Assembly (NCBI GenBank): GCA_003209955.1
Contig: QCOD01000002.1
Span: 64,603 to 112,377 of the forward strand
Direction of reading: 5' to 3'
Origin: OCS116 cluster bacterium AG-430-B22
GTDB lineage: Bacteria > Pseudomonadota > Alphaproteobacteria > MED-G09
DNA: 47,775 nt
In this document: positions 10,203-20,100 of the stretch, piece after piece
How the letters are laid out: every line of letters begins with the position of its first letter
Position numbering within the stretch: position 1 is the stretch's first letter
Notes under the pieces: model-generated
The model's database searches: none
What the model was told of the DNA's origin: nothing
Seen by the model: the letters and a program-made list of their open reading frames with translations, nothing else
Program-made: the position numbers and the translations under genes

Positions 10203-11524
10203 CTGAAGAAACTGAATGCGTTTTTGATTTTGAAACTAATGGTACAGATAAGGGTTTTAGACTTCCTCACCAATTAGCAGTTATTGATTTAAATAATTTA
10301 GATAATTTATCGGTAATTAATAATAGATTACCAACCTACGATTTACCAAGTCCTGGAGCTTTAAAAGCGACCTCTACGCCATGGAAAAAACTTATGGAAG
10401 GACCAAGCCTTTATGAGAGCATTCCTAAAATATTAGAAAGCCTAGATTATGATATTTTGTGGGCATATAATTCACAGTACGACTCAAATGTGCTAACGGA
10501 AGCGCTTTATACATCAGGTTTTTTCCCATACCCACATAAGATGGGTGATAAAGTTATATGTGATGCGTTACCATTTATATCACTTGCTGGAAAGATTTAT
10601 CCTGAAACTATAATAACACCGCAAGTAGTTAATGGTAAAAGAGATCAATCCTTATCAAATGTTTTTATGAATAATTTTGTAAAGGATGAAAGTATAATTT
10701 GGCATCAAGCAGATGGGGATGTCAAAGCAACAGCTAAATTATTAAATAAAATCAAATTAGAACAACCAGATTATTGGGCAACAAGAACTAAAATGTTTTC
10801 AAAATTTACAAGATATAAAATTTTTTCTGATAAAGCTAAATTTGCAACATATTACTTTCCTAAACAAAAAATTACTGAATTTGTTCCAGTAGTAGATATT
10901 GATACTGATAATTTTTACTCTATCAATCTAGAGGAATTCTATGAAAATGGATGCCTGACAGAAAAAAATATAGCAACTTTAGAACAAGGAAAAAAACCAA
11001 AGTGGTTAAAAGAGACTTATCTTAAAACACCTGGAATAATATTTTGTCCCGATTGGTACGATTTACAGGAGAAATATCAACTTCCATCAAATAAAGAAAT
11101 AGAAATAATATCAAATCTTATTAAAGATCATTTACCATTAAAAAAAGAATGGCCTAAAAATAAAAATGATCATCTAGAAACACAAATATTTGGATTTCCA
11201 GCAAGTGAGGATAAGTTTGCGTGGGAGGAATTTCATAACGCAAACTCATGGGATAAAAAAATCCAAATAAAATTCTCTGATAAAAGGTCAAAAAGAATAG
11301 CACAAAGAATTATATTTGATAATTCACCTGAAACTATTGATGAAGAGCCCTACAAAGTTTTACTGGAATTTATTAAGTCAAGATGGCTGTCCAATGATTT
11401 TAATAGTCCATGGATAACAATTCCGAATGCAATAAGAGAAATTGAAAAATTCGAAGAACAGGAAGAACAAAAAATCTTTGAGGGTTATAAAGACTATCTT
11501 ATGGAGATGAAAGAAAACTTATAA
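10199..11524 (+). CDS. sbcB: Exodeoxyribonuclease I-like 3'-5' exonuclease
   Basis: Single-strand 3'-5' DNA exonuclease of the DEDDh class, similar to E. coli ExoI (SbcB). The N-terminal nuclease shows DFETNG (residues about 10-15, first D and E), AYNSQYDSN (second D), and HQADGDVKAT (the H and last D). The rest resembles the ExoI extension domains, but at 441 residues it is shorter than E. coli ExoI (475). It overlaps tsaE by four bases. In many alphaproteobacteria addB and addA lie between tsaE and trxA, and this single exonuclease stands there instead. A role in recombination or mismatch repair is likely but the exact substrate is not shown by the sequence. Confidence 0.83.
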   Translation: MTEETECVFDFETNGTDKGFRLPHQLAVIDLNNLDNLSVINNRLPTYDLPSPGALKATSTPWKKLMEGPSLYESIPKILESLDYDILWAYNSQYDSNVLTEALYTSGFFPYPHKMGDKVICDALPFISLAGKIYPETIITPQVVNGKRDQSLSNVFMNNFVKDESIIWHQADGDVKATAKLLNKIKLEQPDYWATRTKMFSKFTRYKIFSDKAKFATYYFPKQKITEFVPVVDIDTDNFYSINLEEFYENGCLTEKNIATLEQGKKPKWLKETYLKTPGIIFCPDWYDLQEKYQLPSNKEIEIISNLIKDHLPLKKEWPKNKNDHLETQIFGFPASEDKFAWEEFHNANSWDKKIQIKFSDKRSKRIAQRIIFDNSPETIDEEPYKVLLEFIKSRWLSNDFNSPWITIPNAIREIEKFEEQEEQKIFEGYKDYLMEMKENL

Positions 11525-11584
11525 AATTACTTGAATGATTGATATGATTTTTTTAGCTTAGTGTAATTGATTCTAGGAGATGTT

Positions 11585-11905
11585 ATGGCATTAATAAATA
11601 TTACTGATGAAGAATTTGAAGATTCGATTTTAAAGAACTCTGGCGTTTGTTTGGTTGATTTTTGGGCTGAATGGTGTGGACCATGTAAACAAATATCACC
11701 AATTCTTGAAGAAATTGCCTCAGAAGAAAATAATACTATAACTATCGCAAAGATAAATATTGATGAAAATCCAAGAATTGCAACTGATTATGGAATTAGA
11801 AGCATACCAACTATGCTGTTGTTTAGTAATGGAGAACTTAAAGATACAAAAGTAGGGGTTCTACCCAAACAAGAATTAAATGATTGGATTAAAATTAATA
11901 GTTAA
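11585..11905 (+). CDS. trxA: Thioredoxin
   Basis: Thiol-disulfide reductant of the cytoplasm. The active site is WCGPC (C31 and C34) in VDFWAEWCGPCKQ, followed by KINIDENP and the cis-proline turn SIPTM. The frame opens 18 bases earlier at a TTG, but the ATG at 11585 has AGGAGAT just upstream and yields the normal 106-residue protein. There is an additional cysteine at 22. Its stop overlaps the stop of the convergent folC. Confidence 0.96.
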   Translation: MALINITDEEFEDSILKNSGVCLVDFWAEWCGPCKQISPILEEIASEENNTITIAKINIDENPRIATDYGIRSIPTMLLFSNGELKDTKVGVLPKQELNDWIKINS

Positions 11906-13161
11906 AAAATACTAATTGCTTTCCCTACTAGTTGCATAGATCCACAAATTAATATTCTTGATGGATGGTCATCTTTAAGAATTAGTTTTTTATCAAATTC
12001 TTTTATCTCTTTAATATTGATATTAACTCCAATAGTATTTTTCTTAATTTCATTAAAAGAATAATGATTATCGTTAATACCTATATATTTTATCTCATCA
12101 AAGAGACCTTCAAAAGGAATTATAAAATCCCTGATTTTCTTTCCTTTTTTAAGACTAAAAATTAGATTCATTTTTTTTTGTTTTTCAGAGTTCATTTTTT
12201 TCATTTCATGAGCAATAACTTTTGTTCCTGAGGGGTTATGGCAACTATCAATCCATAACTCTGATAAATTATTCTCACAATTAATTTTTTCGAGTCGACC
12301 GTGCCATTTTGTATTTAAAATACCTTTTTCAATAATATTTTTTGATAAATTAATTTGGTTAGATTTTTTTAAAAATCTAAGAGAGGCAATCGAAAGTGCT
12401 GCATTCATCTTCTGATGCTCTCCAATCATAAACGGGTTATTAATTCTTATGGATGCATTATTGTCTTCATAATAAAAAGACTTTTTTTTCTTTGTCATGG
12501 TCCAATCTAAACCATAAACAAACCTGTTTTCTTTGTTATGCAAAAAATTTTTTAATATAAAGTCAGTTATATTTTTTGGCTGTTTTCCCAAGACTGTATA
12601 GATTTTACTATTAGTGATGCCTATTTTTTCTTTTGTGATTTCAACAATATCATCGCCAAGAAAGTTTTCATGGTCATATGAAATAGGTGTAATGATCGCT
12701 AAATCTTTTTTTGGCAGGATATTTGTTGCATCAAATTGCCCTCCCATACCAACTTCAAAAAGATTCCAATCTGCTTTGTACTGATTAAATAAAAATATCG
12801 CACAACAAGTAATAAATTCGAAAAAAGCAATTTTTCTATCCTTTGAATGTTGAAATAACTTATCTATTGTTTTTTCAAGAAGTTTATCTTCAACTATTTT
12901 ATTATTAATTAATATTCTTTCATTAATTTGAATTAAATGTGGTGAAGTAAAAGCATTAACTTTAAAATTATTCATTGTTAAACATGATTTAATATATGAT
13001 AAAATCGAACCTTTCCCATTTGTTCCTGCAATATGAATTATATTTTTAATTTTGTTTTGTGGATTTCCTATTTCATCAAGCAAACTAATTGTTCTTTCTA
13101 GTGATCTAGGTAAATTCTCTGAAAATTTTTTATGAAATTGATTAAAATTACTCTTTAACAT
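11902..13161 (-). CDS. folC: Bifunctional folylpolyglutamate/dihydrofolate synthase
   Basis: Mur-ligase-family enzyme that adds glutamate to dihydropteroate and to folates. It carries the P-loop HIAGTNGKGS, the family motif FEVGMGGQFDATN, and the ISYDHENFLG segment, with a C-terminal ligase domain (SCHNPSG, LICGSMQLVG). The frame reaches an ATG at 13191 that would overlap accD by 29 bases. The ATG at 13161, one base after the accD stop, gives a start (MLKSNFNQF) closer to the family, and I use it (419 residues). The start is uncertain because neither has a clear ribosome site. It is the last gene of the reverse-strand run that includes accD and trpAB. Confidence 0.93.
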   Translation of the reverse strand: MLKSNFNQFHKKFSENLPRSLERTISLLDEIGNPQNKIKNIIHIAGTNGKGSILSYIKSCLTMNNFKVNAFTSPHLIQINERILINNKIVEDKLLEKTIDKLFQHSKDRKIAFFEFITCCAIFLFNQYKADWNLFEVGMGGQFDATNILPKKDLAIITPISYDHENFLGDDIVEITKEKIGITNSKIYTVLGKQPKNITDFILKNFLHNKENRFVYGLDWTMTKKKKSFYYEDNNASIRINNPFMIGEHQKMNAALSIASLRFLKKSNQINLSKNIIEKGILNTKWHGRLEKINCENNLSELWIDSCHNPSGTKVIAHEMKKMNSEKQKKMNLIFSLKKGKKIRDFIIPFEGLFDEIKYIGINDNHYSFNEIKKNTIGVNINIKEIKEFDKKLILKDDHPSRILICGSMQLVGKAISIF

Positions 13162-13162
13162 T

Positions 13163-14035
13163 TTATATGCTAGCAGATTTTTGAATTTCATTATTCATAA
13201 GAATTTCTAGTATGCTTGTAATGTTATTTTTTAAATCTTTTCTATGAGAAACCATATCAATCATACCATGATCCAAAAGATATTCTGATTTTTGAAAACC
13301 ATCAGGTAAATTCTCTTTAATAGTATTTTCTATGACTCTAGGCCCGGCAAAACCAATCAAAGCATTTGGTTCTGCAATATGAATGTCACCCAACATAGCA
13401 TAGGAAGCGGTAACACCTCCTGTAGTTGGGTTAGTCAATAAAACAATATATGGAATTCTCTTTTCTCTTAAAGCTTGTATCATAATTGTTGTTCTTGGCA
13501 TTTGCATTAGTGATAATATTCCCTCTTGCATTCTTGCTCCACCCGAAGAAGCACATAATATAAATGGACAATGATTATCTAAAGAGTGTTTTATTGCCCT
13601 AATGATAGACTCACCAGCCGCCATTCCTAGTGATCCTCCCATAAATTGAAAATCATGAACAGCTAAAGTCACATTAATTTTATTAATATACCCGTAACCT
13701 ATCACAACTGAGTCTGCAATTTTGGTTTTCTTCTTCGATTCTTTAAGACGATCGATATATTTTTTTTCATCTCTAAACTTAAGAGGATCAATTGGTACAA
13801 TCGGATCTTCGATATATTTTATGGACCCTTGATCTAATAATTGATTAAACCTTTCTTTGGCCGATATTCTCATATGATGATCGCACTCATTGCATACATA
13901 TAAATTTTCTTTGGCATCTTTGTGGAAAATCATTGCTTCACAGTTGTTACACTTTAACCATAAATCTTTAGTTGACGATCTTTTGGAAAAGATTTTTTTA
14001 AGTCCTGGAGGAACAATTTTTTTAAACCAATTCAT
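13163..14035 (-). CDS. accD: Acetyl-CoA carboxylase carboxyltransferase subunit beta
   Basis: Beta subunit of the carboxyltransferase that makes malonyl-CoA for fatty acid synthesis. It has the N-terminal four-cysteine zinc ribbon (CNNC at about residues 29-32 and CNEC about 20 residues later), then the crotonase-like carboxyltransferase core with GGSLGMAAGE, SSGGARMQEG and LTNPTTGGVTASYA. Length 290 is normal. It lies between trpA and folC, as in many alphaproteobacteria. The alpha subunit accA is not in the window. Confidence 0.96.
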   Translation of the reverse strand: MNWFKKIVPPGLKKIFSKRSSTKDLWLKCNNCEAMIFHKDAKENLYVCNECDHHMRISAKERFNQLLDQGSIKYIEDPIVPIDPLKFRDEKKYIDRLKESKKKTKIADSVVIGYGYINKINVTLAVHDFQFMGGSLGMAAGESIIRAIKHSLDNHCPFILCASSGGARMQEGILSLMQMPRTTIMIQALREKRIPYIVLLTNPTTGGVTASYAMLGDIHIAEPNALIGFAGPRVIENTIKENLPDGFQKSEYLLDHGMIDMVSHRKDLKNNITSILEILMNNEIQKSASI

Positions 14036-14039
14036 AATA

Positions 14040-14846
14040 CTAAATCACAGCCTTAAGACTTTTTATATACTCAGAAACTTCTGATAAAACTAAATCTTCT
14101 TTATTATTTTGATAATTTTTCATTATTTTTTCTATCAAAGACGAGCCTACTACTATTGCATCAGAAAATTCAGATATCTTTTGAGCCTGGTCTGGTCTTT
14201 TAATACCAAATCCGACACCAATAGGAATATCGGTTTCTTTTTTTAATTTAATAATCTGCTCCTTTAAAATATCTAGATTAGGTTCTTTTGTACCCGTTAT
14301 ACCCATAATTGAGACATAATAAAGAAAACCTGAGCTTTTATTTAAAACTATATTTAATCTTTTTTTATCAGTGGTAGGTGTAGCGAGTCTTATAAAATCA
14401 AGATCAATATCTATTGTGAGATCACATAATTCAGAATCATGCTCAGGAGGCAAATCAACAACAATTAAACCATCAACGCCATAATCAAGACACCTCTTTA
14501 TAAAGTTATCATTTCCATATTGGTAAATAGGATTGTAATAACCCATTAAAATAATAGGTGTTGTAATATTTTTATTTCGGAATTTTTTTATCAAATCAAA
14601 GGTTAATTCCATCGTATGCCCATTATCCAAAGACATCTTAGAGGATTGTTGAATAATAGGTCCCTCAGCCATAGGATCTGAAAAGGGCATACCGATTTCA
14701 ATTAAATCACTTCCTGATCTTGAGAGCACATTAATTATATCAAGGCATAATTCTTGGTTTGGAAAACCAGCTGTAAGATATGTTATTAAACCCGTTTGAG
14801 AATTTAACTTTAATTCATCAAAAGTTTTAGAAATCCTTGTTACCAT
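14040..14846 (-). CDS. trpA: Tryptophan synthase alpha subunit
   Basis: TIM-barrel subunit that cleaves indole-3-glycerol phosphate to indole. The catalytic glutamate is in IEIGMPFSDPMAEGP and the aspartate in DGLIVVDLPPEH. The phosphate-binding GVGFGIKRPDQA and VVGSSLIEKI are also present. Length 268 is standard. Its start overlaps the trpB stop by one base, and the accD start lies 4 bases downstream of its stop. It acts in complex with TrpB. Confidence 0.96.
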   Translation of the reverse strand: MVTRISKTFDELKLNSQTGLITYLTAGFPNQELCLDIINVLSRSGSDLIEIGMPFSDPMAEGPIIQQSSKMSLDNGHTMELTFDLIKKFRNKNITTPIILMGYYNPIYQYGNDNFIKRCLDYGVDGLIVVDLPPEHDSELCDLTIDIDLDFIRLATPTTDKKRLNIVLNKSSGFLYYVSIMGITGTKEPNLDILKEQIIKLKKETDIPIGVGFGIKRPDQAQKISEFSDAIVVGSSLIEKIMKNYQNNKEDLVLSEVSEYIKSLKAVI

Positions 14847-16051
14847 TAAACATCCACACCGAGATAATTTGCGACTGTCTCAATATCTTTATCACCTCTT
14901 CCGCATAGATTAACAATAATTATCTGATCTTTTTTCATTTTCTTCGCAAGTTTAAAAACGAATGCTAAAGCATGTGAAGGCTCTAAAGCTGGAATAATAC
15001 CTTCATATTTAGAGCATATTTCAAAGGCATTTAGAGCTTCATCATCTGCTGATGATACATAATTTACTCTACCTTGATCATTAAGCCAGGAATGTTCTGG
15101 ACCGATACCAGGATAATCAAGGCCTGCAGATATTGAATGTCCTTCTCTAATTTGACCATCGGTATTTTGAAGCAAATATGTTCTATTCCCGTGCAATACA
15201 CCTGGGGAGCCTTTAGCTAAAGATGCAGCATGGTCATTCCCACTTAATCCTAGACCTGCAGCCTCAACACCATACATATCTACATCATCATCTAAAAATG
15301 GATAAAACAAGCCTAAGGCATTAGAACCTCCACCAATACATGCCACTAAAGCATCTGGTAATACATTTTCTTTCTCTAGAATTTGCTTTTTTGCCTCTTC
15401 GCCAATAACTGATTGAAAATCTCTTACCATAGTAGGATATGGATGAGGGCCTGCTGCAGTACCAATTAAATAATAAGTGTTTTCAACATTAGCGACCCAG
15501 TCACGCAAAGCCTCATTCATTGCATCCTTCAAAGTGCCATTACCTGAATCGACTGGTACGATCTTACCTCCAAGCAACTTGATTTTGAAAACATTAGACT
15601 TTTGACGCTCAATATCTTTTTTTCCCATATAAATTACACACTCATAACCAAATCTAGCACAAACAGTTGCTACTGCTACTCCGTGCTGTCCTGCTCCAGT
15701 TTCTGCTATTATCCTATTTTTATTCATCCTTTTCGCTAATAGTATTTGTCCAATACAATTATTTATTTTGTGACTACCCGTATGATTAAGTTCGTCTCTT
15801 TTAAAATATATTTTTGCTCCTTTAAGATAACTTGTTAATCTTTCAGCAAAGTAAAGGGGGCTCTCTCTTCCAATATAATCTTTAGAAAATTGGTTGATTT
15901 CTTTTCTGAAATTAGGATCATTTAATGCATCTGAATAAGCCTTCTCAAGCTCAATTATCAAAGGCATTAATGTTTCAGCAACATATCTGCCACCAAATAA
16001 GCCAAAGTTACCATCTGAGTCTGGACCTAATTTATAAGAATTTTTTTTCAT
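14846..16051 (-). CDS. trpB: Tryptophan synthase beta subunit
   Basis: PLP enzyme that joins indole and serine to give tryptophan. The PLP lysine is in [12 protein letters not shown], the phosphate loop is [12 protein letters not shown], and [11 protein letters not shown] is the catalytic glutamate region. Length 401 is standard. It overlaps trpA and lies two bases after trpF, so the three genes are one transcription unit. The remaining trp genes (E, G, D, C) are not in the window. Confidence 0.97.
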   Translation of the reverse strand: MKKNSYKLGPDSDGNFGLFGGRYVAETLMPLIIELEKAYSDALNDPNFRKEINQFSKDYIGRESPLYFAERLTSYLKGAKIYFKRDELNHTGSHKINNCIGQILLAKRMNKNRIIAETGAGQHGVAVATVCARFGYECVIYMGKKDIERQKSNVFKIKLLGGKIVPVDSGNGTLKDAMNEALRDWVANVENTYYLIGTAAGPHPYPTMVRDFQSVIGEEAKKQILEKENVLPDALVACIGGGSNALGLFYPFLDDDVDMYGVEAAGLGLSGNDHAASLAKGSPGVLHGNRTYLLQNTDGQIREGHSISAGLDYPGIGPEHSWLNDQGRVNYVSSADDEALNAFEICSKYEGIIPALEPSHALAFVFKLAKKMKKDQIIIVNLCGRGDKDIETVANYLGVDV

Positions 16052-16053
16052 AA

Positions 16054-16701
16054 TTATACCAATGCTTTAAATTCTGCATATAATTTCTTTATCATGTTGC
16101 TATCCTTTACACCTAGCGTTTTCTCAACTCCAGAAGAAATATCAATACAAAAAGCATTTGTTTCATTTATTGCCGATTGAATATTATTGATATTGATTCC
16201 TCCGGCAAGAAAAAAATTTTTAACCTTCCAATTACTAAGTATTTCCCAGTTGAAAACTTTATTTAATCCACCTTTTTGATTACTATTTTCATTACTAGGC
16301 TTTGCATCAAATAAAAAATAATCAACTACATTTTCATAGATAACTGCATTATCAAGATCTTTGACTGTATTAATTCCAAAAGCTTTTATAATTGGTAGAT
16401 TAAACATTTTTTTTATATCTAAACATCTTTTTGTGCTTTCATTACCGTGTAATTGAATATATGTGGCATCAATTGATCTTATACATTTATCTAGATATTG
16501 ATCAGAAGGATCTACAAAAACTGCAACTCTATCTATTTTTTTACAATAACTTGATAAATTATTTTTATCCGCTTCACTAGGTTTAATTTTTCTAGGACTA
16601 ACATCTGCAAAATTAAAACCTATAAAATCAATACCTAATTCATTACATACTGAAATATCTTTAGGATCTTTGACCCCGCATATTTTAATCTTTTTTATCA
16701 T
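16054..16701 (-). CDS. trpF: Phosphoribosylanthranilate isomerase
   Basis: TIM-barrel enzyme of tryptophan synthesis that isomerises phosphoribosylanthranilate. It shows the catalytic cysteine in [27 protein letters not shown] and the catalytic aspartate in FLFDAKPS, with [10 protein letters not shown] and DISSGVE near the end. Length 215 is usual. The start overlaps the pyrF stop by four bases. Confidence 0.95.
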   Translation of the reverse strand: MIKKIKICGVKDPKDISVCNELGIDFIGFNFADVSPRKIKPSEADKNNLSSYCKKIDRVAVFVDPSDQYLDKCIRSIDATYIQLHGNESTKRCLDIKKMFNLPIIKAFGINTVKDLDNAVIYENVVDYFLFDAKPSNENSNQKGGLNKVFNWEILSNWKVKNFFLAGGININNIQSAINETNAFCIDISSGVEKTLGVKDSNMIKKLYAEFKALV

Positions 16702-17399
16702 TTTATAGAATTAATTATTTCTATGACTGCATTCTTAGGGTCATTTGATTCAGTAATAGGCCTTCCAATAACAAGATGGTCTGCGCCAAGAGATATTGCT
16801 TCTTTAGGTGTCATTGTTCTTTTTTGATCATTTTTATCAGAACCGTTTGGACGAATCCCCGGGACAATTATTTTAAAATTTTTTCCGCAGATATCCCTAA
16901 CCATTTTTATTTCCTGAGATGAACAAACAACACCTGACAAACCTGATTCCTTTGCAAGTTTTGCAAGATTAGATACAAGATTTTTAATTGGGATATTAAT
17001 TCCCATAATCTGTAAATCATTATCATCTAAGCTAGTTAATATAGTAACTGCTATTAGGTAGGTTTCGGGTGATTTTTTGGATATTGATTTTAATGCATAC
17101 TCCATCATGTTTTTTCCACCCAATGCATGAATATTTAATATTGCTGGCCTCAAAGAGGATAGAGTATCAATAGTTTTTTTTACAGTTTGAGGAATATCAT
17201 GAATCTTTAAATCTAAAAAAATTGGTATTCCAAGACTTTGAATTTTCTTTATTCCATCAGGGCCAAATGTATCAAAATATTCTAAACCAAGTTTTATTGC
17301 ACCAATGTTACCAATTAATTCTTTTGAAAGTTGATAAGCTTCTGTTTCAGAATTTTTATCTATTGCTACTATAATAGGGTTTAGAAAAACCTTACTCAT
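16698..17399 (-). CDS. pyrF: Orotidine 5'-phosphate decarboxylase
   Basis: Final step of UMP synthesis. The catalytic D-x-K-x2-D array is in FLDLKIHDIPQT, with VAIDKN at the N-terminus and IVPGIRP and GADHLVIGRPI at the C-terminus (phosphate binding). Length 233 is usual. It sits between ihfB and trpF with one-base and four-base overlaps, so translation is coupled. Confidence 0.96.
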   Translation of the reverse strand: MSKVFLNPIIVAIDKNSETEAYQLSKELIGNIGAIKLGLEYFDTFGPDGIKKIQSLGIPIFLDLKIHDIPQTVKKTIDTLSSLRPAILNIHALGGKNMMEYALKSISKKSPETYLIAVTILTSLDDNDLQIMGINIPIKNLVSNLAKLAKESGLSGVVCSSQEIKMVRDICGKNFKIIVPGIRPNGSDKNDQKRTMTPKEAISLGADHLVIGRPITESNDPKNAVIEIINSIK

Positions 17400-17683
17400 T
17401 ATATTTTATAATTTAGCCTATCCCTCAAACCTTTTCCAGATTTAAAAATAGGAGCTTTTTTTTCTGGAACGAAAACACTTTCACCAGTTCTTGGATTCCT
17501 ACCATTTTTTTGATCTCTTTTTCTAACAGATAGAGATCCAAAACCTCTAATTTCTACTCTTCCATTATTTTCTAAAGTAGTGGTAATTTTTCCTAGTATA
17601 AGTGAAGTTATATTTTCAACATCTTTTTGAATAAGATGAGGGTTTTTATTAAGTAATTTTTTAACTAATTGAGACTTAATCAT
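17399..17683 (-). CDS. ihfB: Integration host factor subunit beta
   Basis: HU/IHF-type DNA-bending protein. The 94 residues include the signature GRVEIRGFGSLSVRKR and the DNA-intercalating RNPRTGE arm. Its position directly after rpsA, with the start overlapping the rpsA stop by one base, is the classic place of ihfB. The partner ihfA is not in the window. Confidence 0.93.
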   Translation of the reverse strand: MIKSQLVKKLLNKNPHLIQKDVENITSLILGKITTTLENNGRVEIRGFGSLSVRKRDQKNGRNPRTGESVFVPEKKAPIFKSGKGLRDRLNYKI

Positions 17684-19431
17684 TATTCTTTATTCTCTTC
17701 ATTAATATCATCATCCTGCGTTTCTGAATTTTTGTCAAAGGCTTCTCCTAAAATATCTCCAAGAGAAGCTCCAGAATCTTTGGATCCATATTGCTTAATA
17801 GCCTCTTTTTCATCGGAAATTTGAAGAGCCTTAATTGATAAAGTTACTCTGCGAGACTTTTTATCAAAACTCATAATTTTTGCATCTACTTTTTGTCCAA
17901 TTTCGAATCTTGATGGGTCTTGCTCTGATTTATCCATAGATAAGTCATTTCTTTTAATAAAAGCGGGAAAACCCTCACCTATCTCAACATCAATACCACC
18001 TTTATCAGTATTAATTACTGTACATGTCAAAATCGATCCTTTCTTTAGATCAACATCACCTATTGGATCATCTACTAATTGTTTAATACCTAGAGAGATC
18101 CTCTCTTTATCAATTTCAAAATCTAGAATTTGTGCTTCAATTTCCTGACCAACATTGTAGTCTTTAATTGCTATATCACCGGGTATTTTCCAATCTATAT
18201 CTGATAAATGCACAAGGCCATCAAGACCTTCCTCAACTTGAACAAAAATGCCAAAGTCAGTTATATTTTGTATGCTTCCTTTTATCTTATTACCTATTGG
18301 ATTATTTTGAGCAAAGTTTTCCCAAGGATTATCAACACATTGCTTGATTCCCAAGGATAATCTTTTTTTATCAATATCCAATTCCAAAACCATTACTTCC
18401 AATTCATCTCCTATAGAAACATAACTTTCTGGTTTTTGAATTTTAGATACCCAACTCATTTCAGAAACATGTACTAAACCTTCTAAGCCGCCATCAACTT
18501 CTACAAATGCACCATAATCGGCCATATTTGTTACAATTCCCTTATATTTATCACCGATAATATATTTCTTTTCTGAGTCTACCCATGGATCTTCTAATAA
18601 TTGTTTCATTCCAAGGGATATCTTCATATCTTCTTTAGAAATTTTAATAATTTTAACTTTGACTTTTTCACCAATATCTATTGCTTCAGAAGGTTTATTA
18701 ATTCTTTTCCAGGATATATCTGTGACATGCAATAGTCCATCAACACCACCTAAATCAACAAAAGCGCCATAGTCAGTTATATTTTTAACAATTCCTTCAA
18801 CTTCTTGTCCTTCATCTAATTTATTAAGTATTTCAGACTTATCAAGAGAGTTATTATCAGATAAAACAGATTTTCTTGAAACAACTATATTTCCTCTCTT
18901 TTTGTCCATTTTAAGGATATGAAATGACTGAGGCTTATTCATAAATGGTCTAATATCTTTTATGGGCCTTACATCAACTTGGCTACCTGGGAGAAAAGCT
19001 TGAGTTCCATTAATATCAACTGTAAAACCTCCTCTAACTTTTCCATTAATAATTCCTTCAACAATTACATTATCTTTTTGATCTTCTTCAAGTTTAACCC
19101 AATTTTCTTCTCTTTTAGCTTTATCTCTAGATAGAACTGCATCGCCCAACGCATTCTCAATTCTCTCTAAATAAACATCAACTTGGTCACCAATTTCAAG
19201 ATCATTAGAGCCATCATGAGAGGAAAATTCACTTAATGAAATTCTACCTTCAGTTTTTAAACCAACATCAACAATTACTAAATCAGATTCTATTGATACA
19301 ACAGTTCCTTTAACAATCTTTCCTTCATTAATTTGATTAATTTCAAAACTTTCCTCTAAAAGCTTTGCAAATTCATTTGTGGCGCTATCTTGTGCGGCTT
19401 TATATTGCTGCGTTTCAGTTATATTAGACAA
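17683..19431 (-). CDS. rpsA: 30S ribosomal protein S1
   Basis: S1 helps load mRNA on the small subunit. The 582 residues hold six S1 RNA-binding repeats, for example IVKNITDYGAFVDLGGVDGLLHVTDISW and IVTNMADYGAFVEVDGGLEGLVHVSEMSW, spaced by about 85 residues. The start is a TTG at 19431 preceded by AAGGAG at 6 bases. An ATG four bases earlier opens a three-codon ORF (M-L-V) and is too close to the ribosome site to be a good start. cmk is 13 bases upstream and ihfB overlaps downstream. Confidence 0.97.
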   Translation of the reverse strand: MSNITETQQYKAAQDSATNEFAKLLEESFEINQINEGKIVKGTVVSIESDLVIVDVGLKTEGRISLSEFSSHDGSNDLEIGDQVDVYLERIENALGDAVLSRDKAKREENWVKLEEDQKDNVIVEGIINGKVRGGFTVDINGTQAFLPGSQVDVRPIKDIRPFMNKPQSFHILKMDKKRGNIVVSRKSVLSDNNSLDKSEILNKLDEGQEVEGIVKNITDYGAFVDLGGVDGLLHVTDISWKRINKPSEAIDIGEKVKVKIIKISKEDMKISLGMKQLLEDPWVDSEKKYIIGDKYKGIVTNMADYGAFVEVDGGLEGLVHVSEMSWVSKIQKPESYVSIGDELEVMVLELDIDKKRLSLGIKQCVDNPWENFAQNNPIGNKIKGSIQNITDFGIFVQVEEGLDGLVHLSDIDWKIPGDIAIKDYNVGQEIEAQILDFEIDKERISLGIKQLVDDPIGDVDLKKGSILTCTVINTDKGGIDVEIGEGFPAFIKRNDLSMDKSEQDPSRFEIGQKVDAKIMSFDKKSRRVTLSIKALQISDEKEAIKQYGSKDSGASLGDILGEAFDKNSETQDDDINEENKE

Positions 19432-19444
19432 GCATTACTCCTTT

Positions 19445-20083
19445 TTACTTTATTACCTTTTCAATTTCTCTTTGCACTTTAGAATTTACCTCTTCTATTG
19501 TTAAGTTAGAAGTATCAATTACTATCGCATCTTTTGCAATTTTTAAAGGTGCGGTGCTCCTTTCCATATCTCTTTGGTCCCTTTTTTGCAATTCTTTTAT
19601 TACAAGTTTTTTATCTATTTTTGAATTATTTAATACTAATTCCTCAAAACGCCTATTTGCTCTATCTTTCAGAGATGCTGTTATATAAAATTTTATCTCC
19701 GCATCTGGAAAAATTACTGTAGTTATGTCCCTTCCATCAACCACAATACCGCTTTTATCACTATGAATTTTTTTAAAATTCAACTGAAATGTCTTTAAGC
19801 TCTCTCTTAGAGAACTAAAAGAAGAAATTTTAGAAGAAATTTCATCAATATTTTCTGTTCTCAATTTATCAATATCTATATTATCTAGGTTAAGATTTTG
19901 TGCATACCTCAATACATTCTTTTCATCAAAAATCTTTTCTCCACTTTTATGACATAAATAAGCAACTGACCGATACAGAATACCGCTATCAAGGTGTGGA
20001 AAATTATAAAATGAAGATATTTTTTTTGCTATCGTTCCTTTTCCAGATCCTGCAGGTCCATCTATCGCAATCACTATAGTCAT
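19445..20083 (-). CDS. cmk: Cytidylate kinase
   Basis: Phosphorylates CMP and dCMP. It has the P-loop IDGPAGSGKGTIAK, the nucleotide-binding HLDSGILYRSVAY, VVDGRDITTVIFPDAEIKFYITA and the lid region RDQRDMERSTAPL. Length 212 is usual. It lies between aroA and rpsA as in most proteobacteria, with gaps of 17 and 13 bases. Confidence 0.96.
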   Translation of the reverse strand: MTIVIAIDGPAGSGKGTIAKKISSFYNFPHLDSGILYRSVAYLCHKSGEKIFDEKNVLRYAQNLNLDNIDIDKLRTENIDEISSKISSFSSLRESLKTFQLNFKKIHSDKSGIVVDGRDITTVIFPDAEIKFYITASLKDRANRRFEELVLNNSKIDKKLVIKELQKRDQRDMERSTAPLKIAKDAIVIDTSNLTIEEVNSKVQREIEKVIK

Positions 20084-20100
20084 ATTTCTCTCATCTATTT

